Assembly (NCBI GenBank): GCA_945869955.1
Contig: CAMBQP010000010.1
Span: 1-51,411, forward strand
Length of the DNA stretch: 51,411 nucleotides
DNA from: Schlesneria paludicola DSM 18645
GTDB lineage: Bacteria > Planctomycetota > Planctomycetia > Planctomycetales > Planctomycetaceae
Reading direction: 5' to 3'
Numbering within the stretch: position 1 is the first letter of the stretch; every line of letters begins with the position of its first letter. A program made the translations under genes and the position numbers. Shown in pieces: positions 7,245-15,675 of the stretch. The notes under the pieces are model-generated. The model saw only the letters and a list, made by a program, of their open reading frames with translations. It had not been told where the DNA came from and did no database searches.

Positions 7245-8822
7245 TTATTCAACCTGGTAATCTTTGGCGAGCAATTCAAAGTTGTTGACACCTTGATCGG
7301 TTAGCCCCGAGTTCCGCACGATTTCGGTGGTAGCGACCCGATTACCCGTCAATTCCTTGGCAACAGCATGAATCCGTCCGTTCGAGTCATAGCTGTAAGT
7401 GACTTCGACGGGAGAATTCGCCGGGAGGTTCGCAGGAAGTCCCACGATCTGGAAATCGCCGATCTGGGTACAGGCATCGGGATCGGTCGCATCCCCTTCC
7501 AGAATGTAGAGGTGAATCGTTTTCTGATTCGAGGAATTGGTGACAAATCGCTGGCTAACGCTGAAGGGGATCGTCGAATTCCGAGGGATCATGATGTGGT
7601 TCATCTTGCGAGTCCGATCGTCCGGATTCGTGACCTTCACTCCAAGTGAATGAGAATTCACGTCGCTGGTCTGAACGGTTCGCAAGCGAGCGGATACGAG
7701 GGCACTGAGTCCCTCGATTCCCCGATTTTCCCGGGCTTCGAGGATCGCAGCATGGATTGCGGCTCCCTGAGCCACAGCCTCTTCCGGTCTCAGTTCACGT
7801 GAAGGAGTTCGCTGGCAGACTTCGAGTAGCATTTGTTCGACGGAAGGCATGTAGGTTGAACCACCCACGAGCACCACTTCGTCCAGTGATCCTGGCTCAA
7901 CACCCGCTTGTTGCATCACCAGCTCGGTCGTATCGCGGGTTCGTTGCAGCAGATCGGAGGTCATTCTTTCGAAATCCTTCCGGGTCAACTGCAGGGTGAG
8001 GGTCTTGCCGTGGAAGTAAACTGACAGGGGGACCTGAGTTTTCGTACTGAGTGCTCGTTTGGCATCTTCGCATTCGACCGTGAAGTTTCGGATCGCTTCG
8101 GCATCTTCGCGGGGATCGTCGCTAAACTTGCGATAGAATTGTTCGGCGACGTGGTCTGTGATCCGTTTGGTCCAGTCAATCCCCCCTAACATCACATCAC
8201 CGTCCGTGGCCAATACCCGGAATTGGGTTGGCGTGTAGCGAACCACGGTGACATCAAAGGTTCCCCCACCGAGGTCGTAGACCAGAATGGTTTTGGATTC
8301 TTGTTTGAGATCGGATCGCCCCAGTTCACCCTTCATCCAGGCGTAGGCGAGTGTCGCGGCGGTCGGTTCGTTGATGATGTCAACAACATTCAGACCTGCA
8401 ATACGACCTGCATCCTGTGTTGCCTTACGACGAACATCGTTGAAATAGTAGGGAACCGTGATGACCGCATTGGTGATCGGGCCAATCGCTTTCTCGCCAT
8501 CCTGCTTCAGCTTTTTCAAAATCAGTGCAGAAATGAATTCCGAGCTCAGCTTCTTGTTTTGATAAACGACGAAGAATTCCTTATTTCCCATCTGCCGCTT
8601 AATGGCTTCGACGATGTGGTCGGGAGATTCTTGGGAAATTCGTTCGAACGAAGGACCCACCACCACTTGACCATCATCCCCCAGCAGCACGACTGAAGGG
8701 GTGATGTTCCGTCCGTCAGCATTCAGCAAGGAAATCGGATTTCCTTCTTTGGTCAATTGAGCGATCGCCGAGTATGTCGTTCCGAGATCGATACCAACGG
8801 TTTGGCCTGCAAGGAATTTCAT
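7245..8822 (-). CDS. Hsp70/DnaK-type chaperone lacking the C-terminal lid
   Basis: The 525-residue protein has the full Hsp70 nucleotide-binding domain: GIDLGTTYSAIAQL at about residues 10-23, VYDLGGGTFDVTVV near 180 and VVLVGGSTYMPSVEQML near 315. A beta-sandwich substrate-binding region follows (about 385-500). It ends at KDYQVE, so the alpha-helical lid and the tail of canonical DnaK (about 610-640 residues) are missing. This is therefore probably an accessory Hsp70 rather than the housekeeping DnaK; no dnaJ, grpE or hrcA gene is adjacent. The start is the ATG at 8822 and no CIRCE element was seen upstream. The downstream gene on the same strand has a J-like domain, which suggests a dedicated pair. 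Confidence 0.88.
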   Translation of the reverse strand: MKFLAGQTVGIDLGTTYSAIAQLTKEGNPISLLNADGRNITPSVVLLGDDGQVVVGPSFERISQESPDHIVEAIKRQMGNKEFFVVYQNKKLSSEFISALILKKLKQDGEKAIGPITNAVITVPYYFNDVRRKATQDAGRIAGLNVVDIINEPTAATLAYAWMKGELGRSDLKQESKTILVYDLGGGTFDVTVVRYTPTQFRVLATDGDVMLGGIDWTKRITDHVAEQFYRKFSDDPREDAEAIRNFTVECEDAKRALSTKTQVPLSVYFHGKTLTLQLTRKDFERMTSDLLQRTRDTTELVMQQAGVEPGSLDEVVLVGGSTYMPSVEQMLLEVCQRTPSRELRPEEAVAQGAAIHAAILEARENRGIEGLSALVSARLRTVQTSDVNSHSLGVKVTNPDDRTRKMNHIMIPRNSTIPFSVSQRFVTNSSNQKTIHLYILEGDATDPDACTQIGDFQIVGLPANLPANSPVEVTYSYDSNGRIHAVAKELTGNRVATTEIVRNSGLTDQGVNNFELLAKDYQVE

Positions 8823-9485
8823 GAGACGTCTGTTCCCTCAAGAGTTAAGGCAATGGTGAATTGTCGATTGACAAGTTTTCAGATTCTATCGCGCCCGTGA
8901 ACGAAGACCAATATTATGAGGCATCACACCAGAACCGCTATTCTGACTGAGCAGCCAGAGGGAAATCAAGCGACGATACCGATTCTTAACCAGTTCCAAA
9001 CACGAATCCTGCGATCAAATGCTCAAATGTCATTTTATTGCGCTGAAATAGTACACACAAGCTAACGCAAAACGCACATGTAGGGGATCGCGTCGGTCGG
9101 GTGTCGACGCGACCATTCAGGATCCAAGTCGACTGACAAGTCGACGGAACGGGGGCGATTTGCCTCGCCAACTGACTTGGCGGACATTTTTCATCAGCGG
9201 GGAGAACCCGGATGGTTGATCAGAAATTCGCCGTCGAAACTCCTGATTTCTCGGTCCTGTGAACAGTGATGGACCGATTTACGGTTCAAGCAGAGACTGC
9301 GACTTGCCGAATTTTGCAGATTCCATTACCGTCCCGCGAGAGTTGGAGTCAGGAGATCCCAATTCAAACCCGTGTTGCTGATCAAATCGGCTTAAGCAGA
9401 TTGATCTGGATGGATGCAAACCGGGTCGAAAAATCGTAGGGCGTCCTTTATGGACGTAACTCACATTCGCCAAAAGGAATTGACG
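8823..9485. other. 663-bp spacer between divergent hsp70 and flgG-like genes
   Basis: No gene is recognised. A short inverted repeat TTGTCGATTGACAA (8861-8874) lies about 40 bp upstream of the hsp70 start and could be an operator or part of its promoter. A second pair of GTCGAC boxes occurs near 9130-9145. The rest shows no clear structure. Confidence 0.45.
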
Positions 9486-11069
9486 ATGACAGGGTTGCGG
9501 AGCAACGGATTCGTAGTTTCACTCGCGGCATTGGCGTTTTTTGTCAGCGGCATGGTGATTCAGCGTCAATTCGACCGGTCACATCCAACGGTCATTTCGA
9601 TCGGCGATCACGAATTTTTTGGCCAAGATTTTTCTTTATCCCCGAATGGGCAACCCGTACACACGCCTCTGGGCGATTTTTCTGCCGACAGCGATTTTTC
9701 CGCTGATTGTCAGGGGCTTGTCACCGATCCCTTGCGGGAGCTCTGTAAAACGGATCATGGGATTTTTGTGATCGGCAGTGGACAAACGGACCTCCCGATC
9801 ACACAAGGTCTGCATGGCCTCTACATGGTGAATGGGCCCGTTGGGGGGATCATTCCTGTCGCAGGGACGCAACCTGCCAAGGAACCTCGGCGATCGGGTT
9901 TGATCGCAGAACGACCATCCGCTGTTCCCGCCCCTGTGGATGCGTTGCCCGTGGACCACGATTCATCGGCGGCAGGTTCCGCGACACCAGAGGAAAATAC
10001 TGCGGAAAATTCCGCAGAAGAGACCGCCAGTTCGGCGGTTCGAAATGTCATCGAACGGGAACTCGCCCACACGACTCGTGAAGAACGGGATATCTGGTTT
10101 GATGAACTGAAAACACTCCCTGCTGGCGTTGTGCGAGATTTGCTTCAGGTCCGCAAACAGATGCGTGCTCTGCCGCGCGTTTCGGGGGGAGCCCCGGAAA
10201 AACTGGCATCGACCGAGTCTGTTGCGAGCCCCCGCCAGCGCGAAATCGTCGCGGAAGCGGTCTCACAAAAAATTCGTTTTCAACTTCCGAGCGATGACTC
10301 GACCACCATCGCTCTCGAATCGGCAATTTCCCAGCTGCGTCACAATTTGATGAATGCAGCCACTCCTGGATTTAAACGGCTGCGGGTCACCATGGTCGAC
10401 TGTTATTCACCACAGAATTTTGGTTCATCACCACTCGATGGGATTGACTCTCATCCGTCGTTCGAGGCCCGCGTTCGTGGTGAAGGTTGCCGGATGAGTC
10501 CCGTGCAGCTCGACCTGAAACAAGGAGCCTTTAAAGCGACCGGACGACCGCTCGACCTTGCAATTAACGGCGATGGTTTTTTTCATGTTCAGCAGGGTGA
10601 AAAAGAATTTTTGACGCGGTGCGGAGCGTTCGCGCTGGATCAAGACCGCCAGCTTTCACTTTTGGTGGCGAACTCGCTGGTCTTAATCCAACCTCGGATC
10701 AAAATTCCGGAAGATCTGCGGGAAATTCAAATTTCTGCCGAGGGGACCATTTCGATTTTGAATTCAAGCGACGCCACCACCACCGTGCTGGGGCGAATTC
10801 CGCTGGCGCGGGTCGCCAGTCCGGGGCGGCTGAAGCCGGTCGGTCAGACTCTGCTCGAGGCGAACGAAGATTCCGGTCCGATCGTTGTTGGTCACGCCAT
10901 GGCCGAGGGTCTTGGCGAACTGCAGCAAGGGGGGCTGGAACAATCGAACGTCGATTTCCAGGCCGAACTGGATGAAATTGAAGAGCTGATGATGTTATTG
11001 AAAGCGACCCCGACATCGAGTTCGCGACCCGTTACGGCGAGCAGTCCGGAAACAACACCTGCCCGCTAA
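9486..11069 (+). CDS. FlgG-like flagellar rod/hook-basal-body protein with a membrane-anchored N-terminal extension
   Basis: I use the ATG at 9486 behind AAGGA (527 residues) rather than the upstream ATG at 9414. The C-terminal half reads as a flagellar basal-body rod protein. LRHNLMNAATPGFKRLRV (about 285-305) matches the rod-family N-terminal signature ANNLAN..T.GFKR. PLDLAINGDGFFHVQ is the FlgG/FlgF hallmark. GLGELQQGGLEQSNVDF near the end matches FlgG's C-terminal L0 motif. Unlike normal FlgG (about 260 residues, no anchor), this protein first has a hydrophobic helix (about residues 8-26) and some 250 residues of acidic, Ala/Glu/Ser-rich sequence with a repeated DFSAD. No other flagellar gene is nearby. 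It may be a divergent rod component or a paralogue used for something else. Confidence 0.72.
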   Translation: MTGLRSNGFVVSLAALAFFVSGMVIQRQFDRSHPTVISIGDHEFFGQDFSLSPNGQPVHTPLGDFSADSDFSADCQGLVTDPLRELCKTDHGIFVIGSGQTDLPITQGLHGLYMVNGPVGGIIPVAGTQPAKEPRRSGLIAERPSAVPAPVDALPVDHDSSAAGSATPEENTAENSAEETASSAVRNVIERELAHTTREERDIWFDELKTLPAGVVRDLLQVRKQMRALPRVSGGAPEKLASTESVASPRQREIVAEAVSQKIRFQLPSDDSTTIALESAISQLRHNLMNAATPGFKRLRVTMVDCYSPQNFGSSPLDGIDSHPSFEARVRGEGCRMSPVQLDLKQGAFKATGRPLDLAINGDGFFHVQQGEKEFLTRCGAFALDQDRQLSLLVANSLVLIQPRIKIPEDLREIQISAEGTISILNSSDATTTVLGRIPLARVASPGRLKPVGQTLLEANEDSGPIVVGHAMAEGLGELQQGGLEQSNVDFQAELDEIEELMMLLKATPTSSSRPVTASSPETTPAR

Positions 11070-11121
11070 AGTTGATCGTGGGCGTTGGATTTTTGCGTTT
11101 GATTTCTGTGCGAGAAGTGAT

Positions 11122-12057
11122 ATGCCTCTTCATCCTGAAGCCGCTCTTTTTCTGGAACAGGTCGCTCGCCAGTCAACGCCTTCCGTGGAAACGCTTCCGA
11201 TCGAGTTAACACGCCGTGCGGCCCTCATGGGAATCCGCCCCGGCCCTCATCCACCCGAACTGGCAAAAGTCGAAAATCGATCGATTCCTCGTCCGGATGG
11301 GACGCTGCTGCCGGTCCGGATCTACGTTCCCGTGGGGGCCGGCTTATTCGGCATTTGTCTCTATTTTCATGGGGGTGGCTGGGTTCTCAACAATATCGAC
11401 ACTCATGACGATTTGGTGCGGCGTCTGGCGGCGACTTCCCGATGCGTGTTTATCAATGTTGACTATCGATTGGCCCCCGACCATAAGTTTCCTGCGGCGA
11501 TTGATGACGCCTACACCGCTCTGACGTGGGCCTGCGAAACGGCCCAGGAATTCCAGGGAGACCCGGGCCGTATTGCGGTCGCAGGGGACAGTGCCGGGGG
11601 GAATCTGGCTGCCGTGCTCTGTCTGATGTCGCGTGATCGGGGCGGTCCCCCGATCGCCTTTCAGGCCTTGATCTATCCGATTACCGACTGCGATTTTGAA
11701 CGTCCTTCCTACCGGAGCAATGCTGAGGGATATTTTCTGACCCGCAGTGAAATGATCTGGTTCTGGAATCACTACGTTTCGTCTCCCGAGCAAATGCGCG
11801 AACCTTATGCCTCACCGCTGCTGGCCCCATCCTTAAAAAATCTTCCTCCCGCAACGATCCTCACTGCAGAATATGATCCGTTGCGCGACGAAGGGGAAGC
11901 GTACGCCAACGCACTGCAGCAAGCGGGGGTTCCGGTGGCGTTTCATCGCTATCCGGGGATGATCCATGCGTTTATCAGACGCGTCGAGCAGTTCGAGACC
12001 GCGCGGACGGCGATTCAGGAAATCGGTCAGCAGATTCGTGCCGCGATTGGTGATTGA
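11122..12057 (+). CDS. Alpha/beta hydrolase, hormone-sensitive-lipase-type esterase
   Basis: The 311-residue protein has the HSL (family IV) signatures: HGGGW (oxyanion hole, about residues 84-88), YRLAPDHKFPAAIDD, GDSAGGN with the nucleophile Ser at about 160, EYDPLRDEGEAYA with the acidic residue, and PGMIHAF with the catalytic His near 285. There is no signal peptide, so it is probably cytoplasmic and hydrolyses short-chain carboxylic esters; the natural substrate cannot be told. The ATG at 11122 follows GAGAAG. It lies 52 bp after the flgG-like gene and 131 bp before adenylate kinase, all on the plus strand. Confidence 0.88.
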   Translation: MPLHPEAALFLEQVARQSTPSVETLPIELTRRAALMGIRPGPHPPELAKVENRSIPRPDGTLLPVRIYVPVGAGLFGICLYFHGGGWVLNNIDTHDDLVRRLAATSRCVFINVDYRLAPDHKFPAAIDDAYTALTWACETAQEFQGDPGRIAVAGDSAGGNLAAVLCLMSRDRGGPPIAFQALIYPITDCDFERPSYRSNAEGYFLTRSEMIWFWNHYVSSPEQMREPYASPLLAPSLKNLPPATILTAEYDPLRDEGEAYANALQQAGVPVAFHRYPGMIHAFIRRVEQFETARTAIQEIGQQIRAAIGD

Positions 12058-12188
12058 TCACGGACACGGTAAGCTTGCCCGTTTCATTCCGGAACGGAGG
12101 GGGTCTCTGCCTTGTCCGCCACCGGGTGTCCACCACCGTTTATCCGCCCGAATCACTGGTCGTTTTCGACTGTCAGAATGGATGCGTC

Positions 12189-12833
12189 ATGCAGAAATAT
12201 GTCATTATGGGAGCCCAGGGCTGCGGCAAGGGGACGCAAGCCAAGTTGCTGAAGCAAGAACTGGATCTCGTTCATATTTCGGTCGGCGACATTTTTCGCT
12301 GGCATATTCAGTCACACACGAAACTCGGGGCACGGATCAAACGGCTGATCTCGGATGGAAAGATGGTCGACGATGAAACGGTCGAACACATCATTCGTGA
12401 GCGACTCGGACAGCACAACTGGAACTTTGGCTTTATTCTCGATGGATTTCCGCGAACAAAAACGCAAGCGGAATTTTTTCTGGAAAGTTACGACATCGAC
12501 GCGGTGATCCACATCGCGGTTCCGGACGAAGTGGTTTTCGAACGTGTGCTGGCCCGCCGCCTTTGCAGTCAATGTGGCCTGGATTACAACCTGATTCACC
12601 ACCGTCCCGCGATTGCGGACACTTGTGATGTCTGTGGGGGTAAATTGATCATCCGCAGCGACGACAACGAAGAAGGGTTACGTCAACGTCTGAAAGATTA
12701 TCGCACGCAAACCGAACCGGTGCTGGAACTGTTTGGCCGAAAAGAACTGGTGATTCAGGCGAACGGGGCACTTGGAATCGACGAGATTCGAGCGGATATT
12801 CGCGCACAGCTCGGACTGCGAAAAACCAAGTAG
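12189..12833 (+). CDS. adk: Adenylate kinase, zinc-binding long form
   Basis: From the ATG at 12189 the product has 214 residues, a normal length for long-form adenylate kinase, which converts ATP and AMP to two ADP. It shows the P-loop GAQGCGKGTQAK (residues 7-18), the AMP-binding region HISVGDIFRWHI, FILDGFPRTKTQAEFF and RLKDYRTQTEPV. The LID domain carries CSQCG and CDVCGG, the four-Cys zinc site of Gram-positive-type Adk. The P-loop reads GAQGCGKGT where GAPGAGKGT is typical. The reading frame is open to 12054, but the first 45 codons show no conserved sequence. There is no ribosomal-protein neighbourhood as in many adk genes, so this may be a second copy. Confidence 0.85.
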   Translation: MQKYVIMGAQGCGKGTQAKLLKQELDLVHISVGDIFRWHIQSHTKLGARIKRLISDGKMVDDETVEHIIRERLGQHNWNFGFILDGFPRTKTQAEFFLESYDIDAVIHIAVPDEVVFERVLARRLCSQCGLDYNLIHHRPAIADTCDVCGGKLIIRSDDNEEGLRQRLKDYRTQTEPVLELFGRKELVIQANGALGIDEIRADIRAQLGLRKTK

Positions 12834-12892
12834 CCCCCCCATCCTCAAAAACACGTCGATGAATCGGGGCTGATTAGGTATCAGACCAGGGA

Positions 12893-13948
12893 TCAGACGA
12901 GGCAATGCAGCGGATCTGCAAGATAATACATGGCTTCGAGTGCTCGCGGATCATCTGCCGTCACGAGCGGTCCCGGTGTGATGATTTCGAGAGGAACGGA
13001 TTCCATCTTCTCTTTGTTGCGAGCGATGAACTGGCCAAGGAACAGGGAGGTCTGATGGATCCGGCAAACAGGATTCACGGCCGATGCGGCGAGCGAGCCG
13101 TTCTTGATGGCATCGAGTCCATCCTTTTGTCCATCGACAGCCACCACCACCATTTTCTCGTGAATTGTCCCTTTGAGCGCAGGAATGGACCCTAACGCCA
13201 TGTCATCGCTATGGAAAAATGCACCGGCAATCGGTGTGGTTTCTTGCTGGAGCAAGGCTTCAAACGTATTGCGGGCTTTTTCCTTTTTCCAGTCGCACCA
13301 GCGAACCCCGCCGCCGACCACCTGCACGTTCGGAAACTTCTTGAGAATGTTCTCGAAACCCTGCCGTCTCCCTTGTGCGCCACTGTGGCCGTCAAGACCG
13401 CCGATATGAATCACATTTCCCTGGCCGCCGATTTTTTGCATCATGTAGCCAACACTCTTCTCGGCCATATCCACATGGTCAGGAGTCACTTCGCACCAGA
13501 CCCCTGTCGATCTCATCTTGTCCATGTCGACCAGCAAGGTATCCATCGAGATGACCGGAATGCCCCGTTCCTTCAGTCGCTTGCAGGGTTCTGCCAGCGA
13601 ATCGATCTGGACCGCCTGAAAGCAACAGAAGTCCCAGTCGCGATTGGTCAAGGCATCGATCTTGTCTCGTTGTCGTCCGGGATCGAATTCGCCGTCAAAC
13701 CATTCGATCTCGATGTTCAGCAGACGCCCCCAGAGTTCCGCCGTCTTTTTGCCCAATTCACACCAGGTGCTTTGCAAACCGGCGTTGGAAAATGCCGCTC
13801 GCAGTGGCTTGCTGCTGTTGGCCCCACTTCCGGCAATCCCCGCCGCATTCTCGGGAACCCCCGTCGCACAACCGGCGACGGTCAGTCCCAGTGCTGCCGT
13901 TGAACCCAACGCCAAAGTTTCCAGAAAGTCACGTCGTGATGCTGCCAT
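12893..13948 (-). CDS. Sugar ABC transporter substrate-binding lipoprotein (ribose/RbsB type)
   Basis: The 351-residue protein begins MAASRRDFLETLALGS, with a twin-arginine motif, and continues to LTVAGCAT, a lipobox, so it is probably a Tat-exported lipoprotein. The mature part reads as a periplasmic-binding-protein-like fold: FSNAGLQSTWCELGKKTAE, then WDFCCFQAVQIDSLAEPC, GIPVISMDTLLVDMD, GGLDGHSGAQGRRQGFE, ALLQQETTPIAGAFFHSDDM and VVVAVDGQKDGLDAI. These are typical of the Peripla_BP_4 sugar-binding family. No permease or ATPase gene is adjacent. A ribose-type permease occurs 27 kb away at 40836, and whether they work together is unknown. It converges with adenylate kinase across a 60-bp gap. 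Confidence 0.85.
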   Translation of the reverse strand: MAASRRDFLETLALGSTAALGLTVAGCATGVPENAAGIAGSGANSSKPLRAAFSNAGLQSTWCELGKKTAELWGRLLNIEIEWFDGEFDPGRQRDKIDALTNRDWDFCCFQAVQIDSLAEPCKRLKERGIPVISMDTLLVDMDKMRSTGVWCEVTPDHVDMAEKSVGYMMQKIGGQGNVIHIGGLDGHSGAQGRRQGFENILKKFPNVQVVGGGVRWCDWKKEKARNTFEALLQQETTPIAGAFFHSDDMALGSIPALKGTIHEKMVVVAVDGQKDGLDAIKNGSLAASAVNPVCRIHQTSLFLGQFIARNKEKMESVPLEIITPGPLVTADDPRALEAMYYLADPLHCLV

Positions 13949-14439
13949 GATGTTCCTCGATGAAGGTGTGAATGGAATCGTCCTCCTGAATTCCTGCTCG
14001 TCAGATCGGGAAATGACCGACGAATACTCGCACGCGGCAAGCGGCGCGAGTCATTCAGACGTGGCGAAGAATTCAGAATTATGCGTGAAGGTATTCAAAA
14101 ACGGTTCCATTTCCTACTTCACCGTCCGATCACCCCCTTCGATCAACTGATTTCGTCGAGACGGAACGGTTCGAGTTCTCGAAAAAACTCGCGAAACAAG
14201 GGTGCCGTGACGATAAATCTTGTTGGGCATCACAGTCAGTCCGAGCGGAAAGAGCTGAGTCGCCCGCGGGAACAGTGTCGCCTACGGGAAAAAGGTCGTC
14301 TGCAAAAACGAGGCGAGAGTCTCACCTTGGAATCCGATGAAATGGTTTTGGCCTGCAACAACAGGACGCAAGACAAGAGGCTTGGCAACTGGATTTGGTG
14401 CGGAAGAGGGTTTGGTCCGGAACACGGAGTCAGGAATCG
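13949..14439. other. 490-bp spacer between divergent sugar-binding and pirin genes
   Basis: No recognised gene, RNA or clear repeat. Reading frames on both strands are short and carry no family signature. Promoters for both divergent genes are expected here. Confidence 0.45.
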
Positions 14440-15138
14440 ATGATCACAATCCGGAAATCGGCTGATCGCGGGCACGCTGACCACGGTTGGTTAAAAACCT
14501 TCCACACCTTTTCGTTTTCCTCGTACCAGGACCCCCGGCACATCGATTTCCGCTGTTTACGAGTCATGAACGAAGATTGGATTGCACCAGGGCAGGGATT
14601 TGGTACCCATCCGCATCATGATATGGAAATCGTTACCTACGTCCTCGAAGGTGCGCTGGAACATCAAGATTCCATGGGGAATGGCGAAGTCTTGCGACCG
14701 GGCGAATTTCAACGAATGTCGGCAGGAACCGGGATTACCCATAGCGAATTCAATCCCTCGAAAATCGAGCCCGTGCATTTGTATCAAATCTGGCTGTACC
14801 CCGATCAACGGGGACTCAAACCAAGTTACGAACAGAAACGATTTCCCCTCGCCGAACAAAAAAATCAGTTGTGTCTGGTCGCGTCGAACCAACGAGAAGC
14901 CGGGGCGCTGCAAATCCATCAGGACGCCCGGATTTTTCTCTCCCAACTGGACGCCGGAGTCCAAATCGACCACCAGATCCAACCGGGCAGGCATGCCTGG
15001 CTACAAGTCTTGCGCGGCTCGGTCCAACTGAATGAACACCTGCTGGCGACCAGCGATGGTGCCGCGATCAGTGATACGAGCTCGCTGAGCCTCATTGCTT
15101 TGAATAATGCCGAGATCATGTTGTTTGATCTGGCCTGA
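14440..15138 (+). CDS. Pirin-family bicupin protein (YhhW-like)
   Basis: The ATG at 14440, after GGAGTCAGGA, gives 232 residues, the normal length of YhhW-type pirins. The N-terminal cupin has GWLKTFHTFSFSSYQDP, then GFGTHPHHDMEIVTYVLEG, which supplies His ligands for an iron or other metal ion. GEFQRMSAGTGITHSEFNP adds the last His and Glu. Family members such as E. coli YhhW have quercetinase activity, and others are redox or transcription cofactors; the role here is unknown. The C-terminal cupin is degenerate, as usual. The DoxX gene follows after 35 bp, a common pirin-DoxX pairing that suggests a shared stress response. Confidence 0.9.
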   Translation: MITIRKSADRGHADHGWLKTFHTFSFSSYQDPRHIDFRCLRVMNEDWIAPGQGFGTHPHHDMEIVTYVLEGALEHQDSMGNGEVLRPGEFQRMSAGTGITHSEFNPSKIEPVHLYQIWLYPDQRGLKPSYEQKRFPLAEQKNQLCLVASNQREAGALQIHQDARIFLSQLDAGVQIDHQIQPGRHAWLQVLRGSVQLNEHLLATSDGAAISDTSSLSLIALNNAEIMLFDLA

Positions 15139-15173
15139 AACTTAAGTACTTCCCATTACGAAAGTCTGATCTG

Positions 15174-15608
15174 ATGAAAAACACAATCCACGGCCTGACG
15201 ACAGTGTTAGGACGTTTGCTGTTGGCCACGATTTTTCTCATGAGTGCCGTCGGCAATAAAATTCCCAACTTCGACCAGGTGGCCAGTACGATGAAGGGAC
15301 AGGGGATTCCGCAGCCGCAAGTGATGCTGGCGGGGGCGATCCTCTTCCTGATCGCAGGAAGTCTCTCTATTATTTTGGGCTATAAAGCCCGCATCGGTGC
15401 GACCCTGCTCCTGATCTTCCTGGGACTCGCCACCTACTACTTTCATGATTTCTGGAATTTTCGCGGCGAAACTCAACAAGCCCAGATCATTCAGTTTATG
15501 AAAAACCTGGGCCTGATGGGTGCAATGCTGCTGATCATGGCCAATGGATCAGGGGCAATGAGTCTCGACAAGGGAAAAAGTGCCCCCAAGCCAAAGCCCG
15601 CGAAATAA
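15174..15608 (+). CDS. DoxX-family membrane protein
   Basis: The 144-residue protein has four predicted helices. The first contains LGRLLLATIFLMSAVGNKI, and the following loop has FDQVASTMKGQGIP, the typical DoxX signature. Helices 2-4 follow (LAGAILFLIAGSLSIILGY, IGATLLLIFLGLATYYF, NLGLMGAMLLIMA). The charged C-terminal tail is KGKSAPKPKPAK. DoxX proteins are inner-membrane proteins linked to thiosulfate or redox metabolism, but most are uncharacterised. It probably shares a transcript with the pirin gene 35 bp upstream. Confidence 0.88.
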   Translation: MKNTIHGLTTVLGRLLLATIFLMSAVGNKIPNFDQVASTMKGQGIPQPQVMLAGAILFLIAGSLSIILGYKARIGATLLLIFLGLATYYFHDFWNFRGETQQAQIIQFMKNLGLMGAMLLIMANGSGAMSLDKGKSAPKPKPAK

Positions 15609-15675
15609 GTCTTCATTTCCGAGTGGAAAATTCATGATTGCTTCCCGTGGTTCATCCAATTAGCATCAAGGAACA

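Noticed and set aside
8823..8900. CIRCE operator upstream of the Hsp70 gene
   Set aside because: The TTAGCACTC-N9-GAGTGCTAA pattern is not present; only a 5-bp inverted repeat is.
13949..14439. tRNA or small-RNA gene in the pirin upstream spacer
   Set aside because: No T-loop GGTTCGAATCC-like string or clover-leaf pairing could be found.
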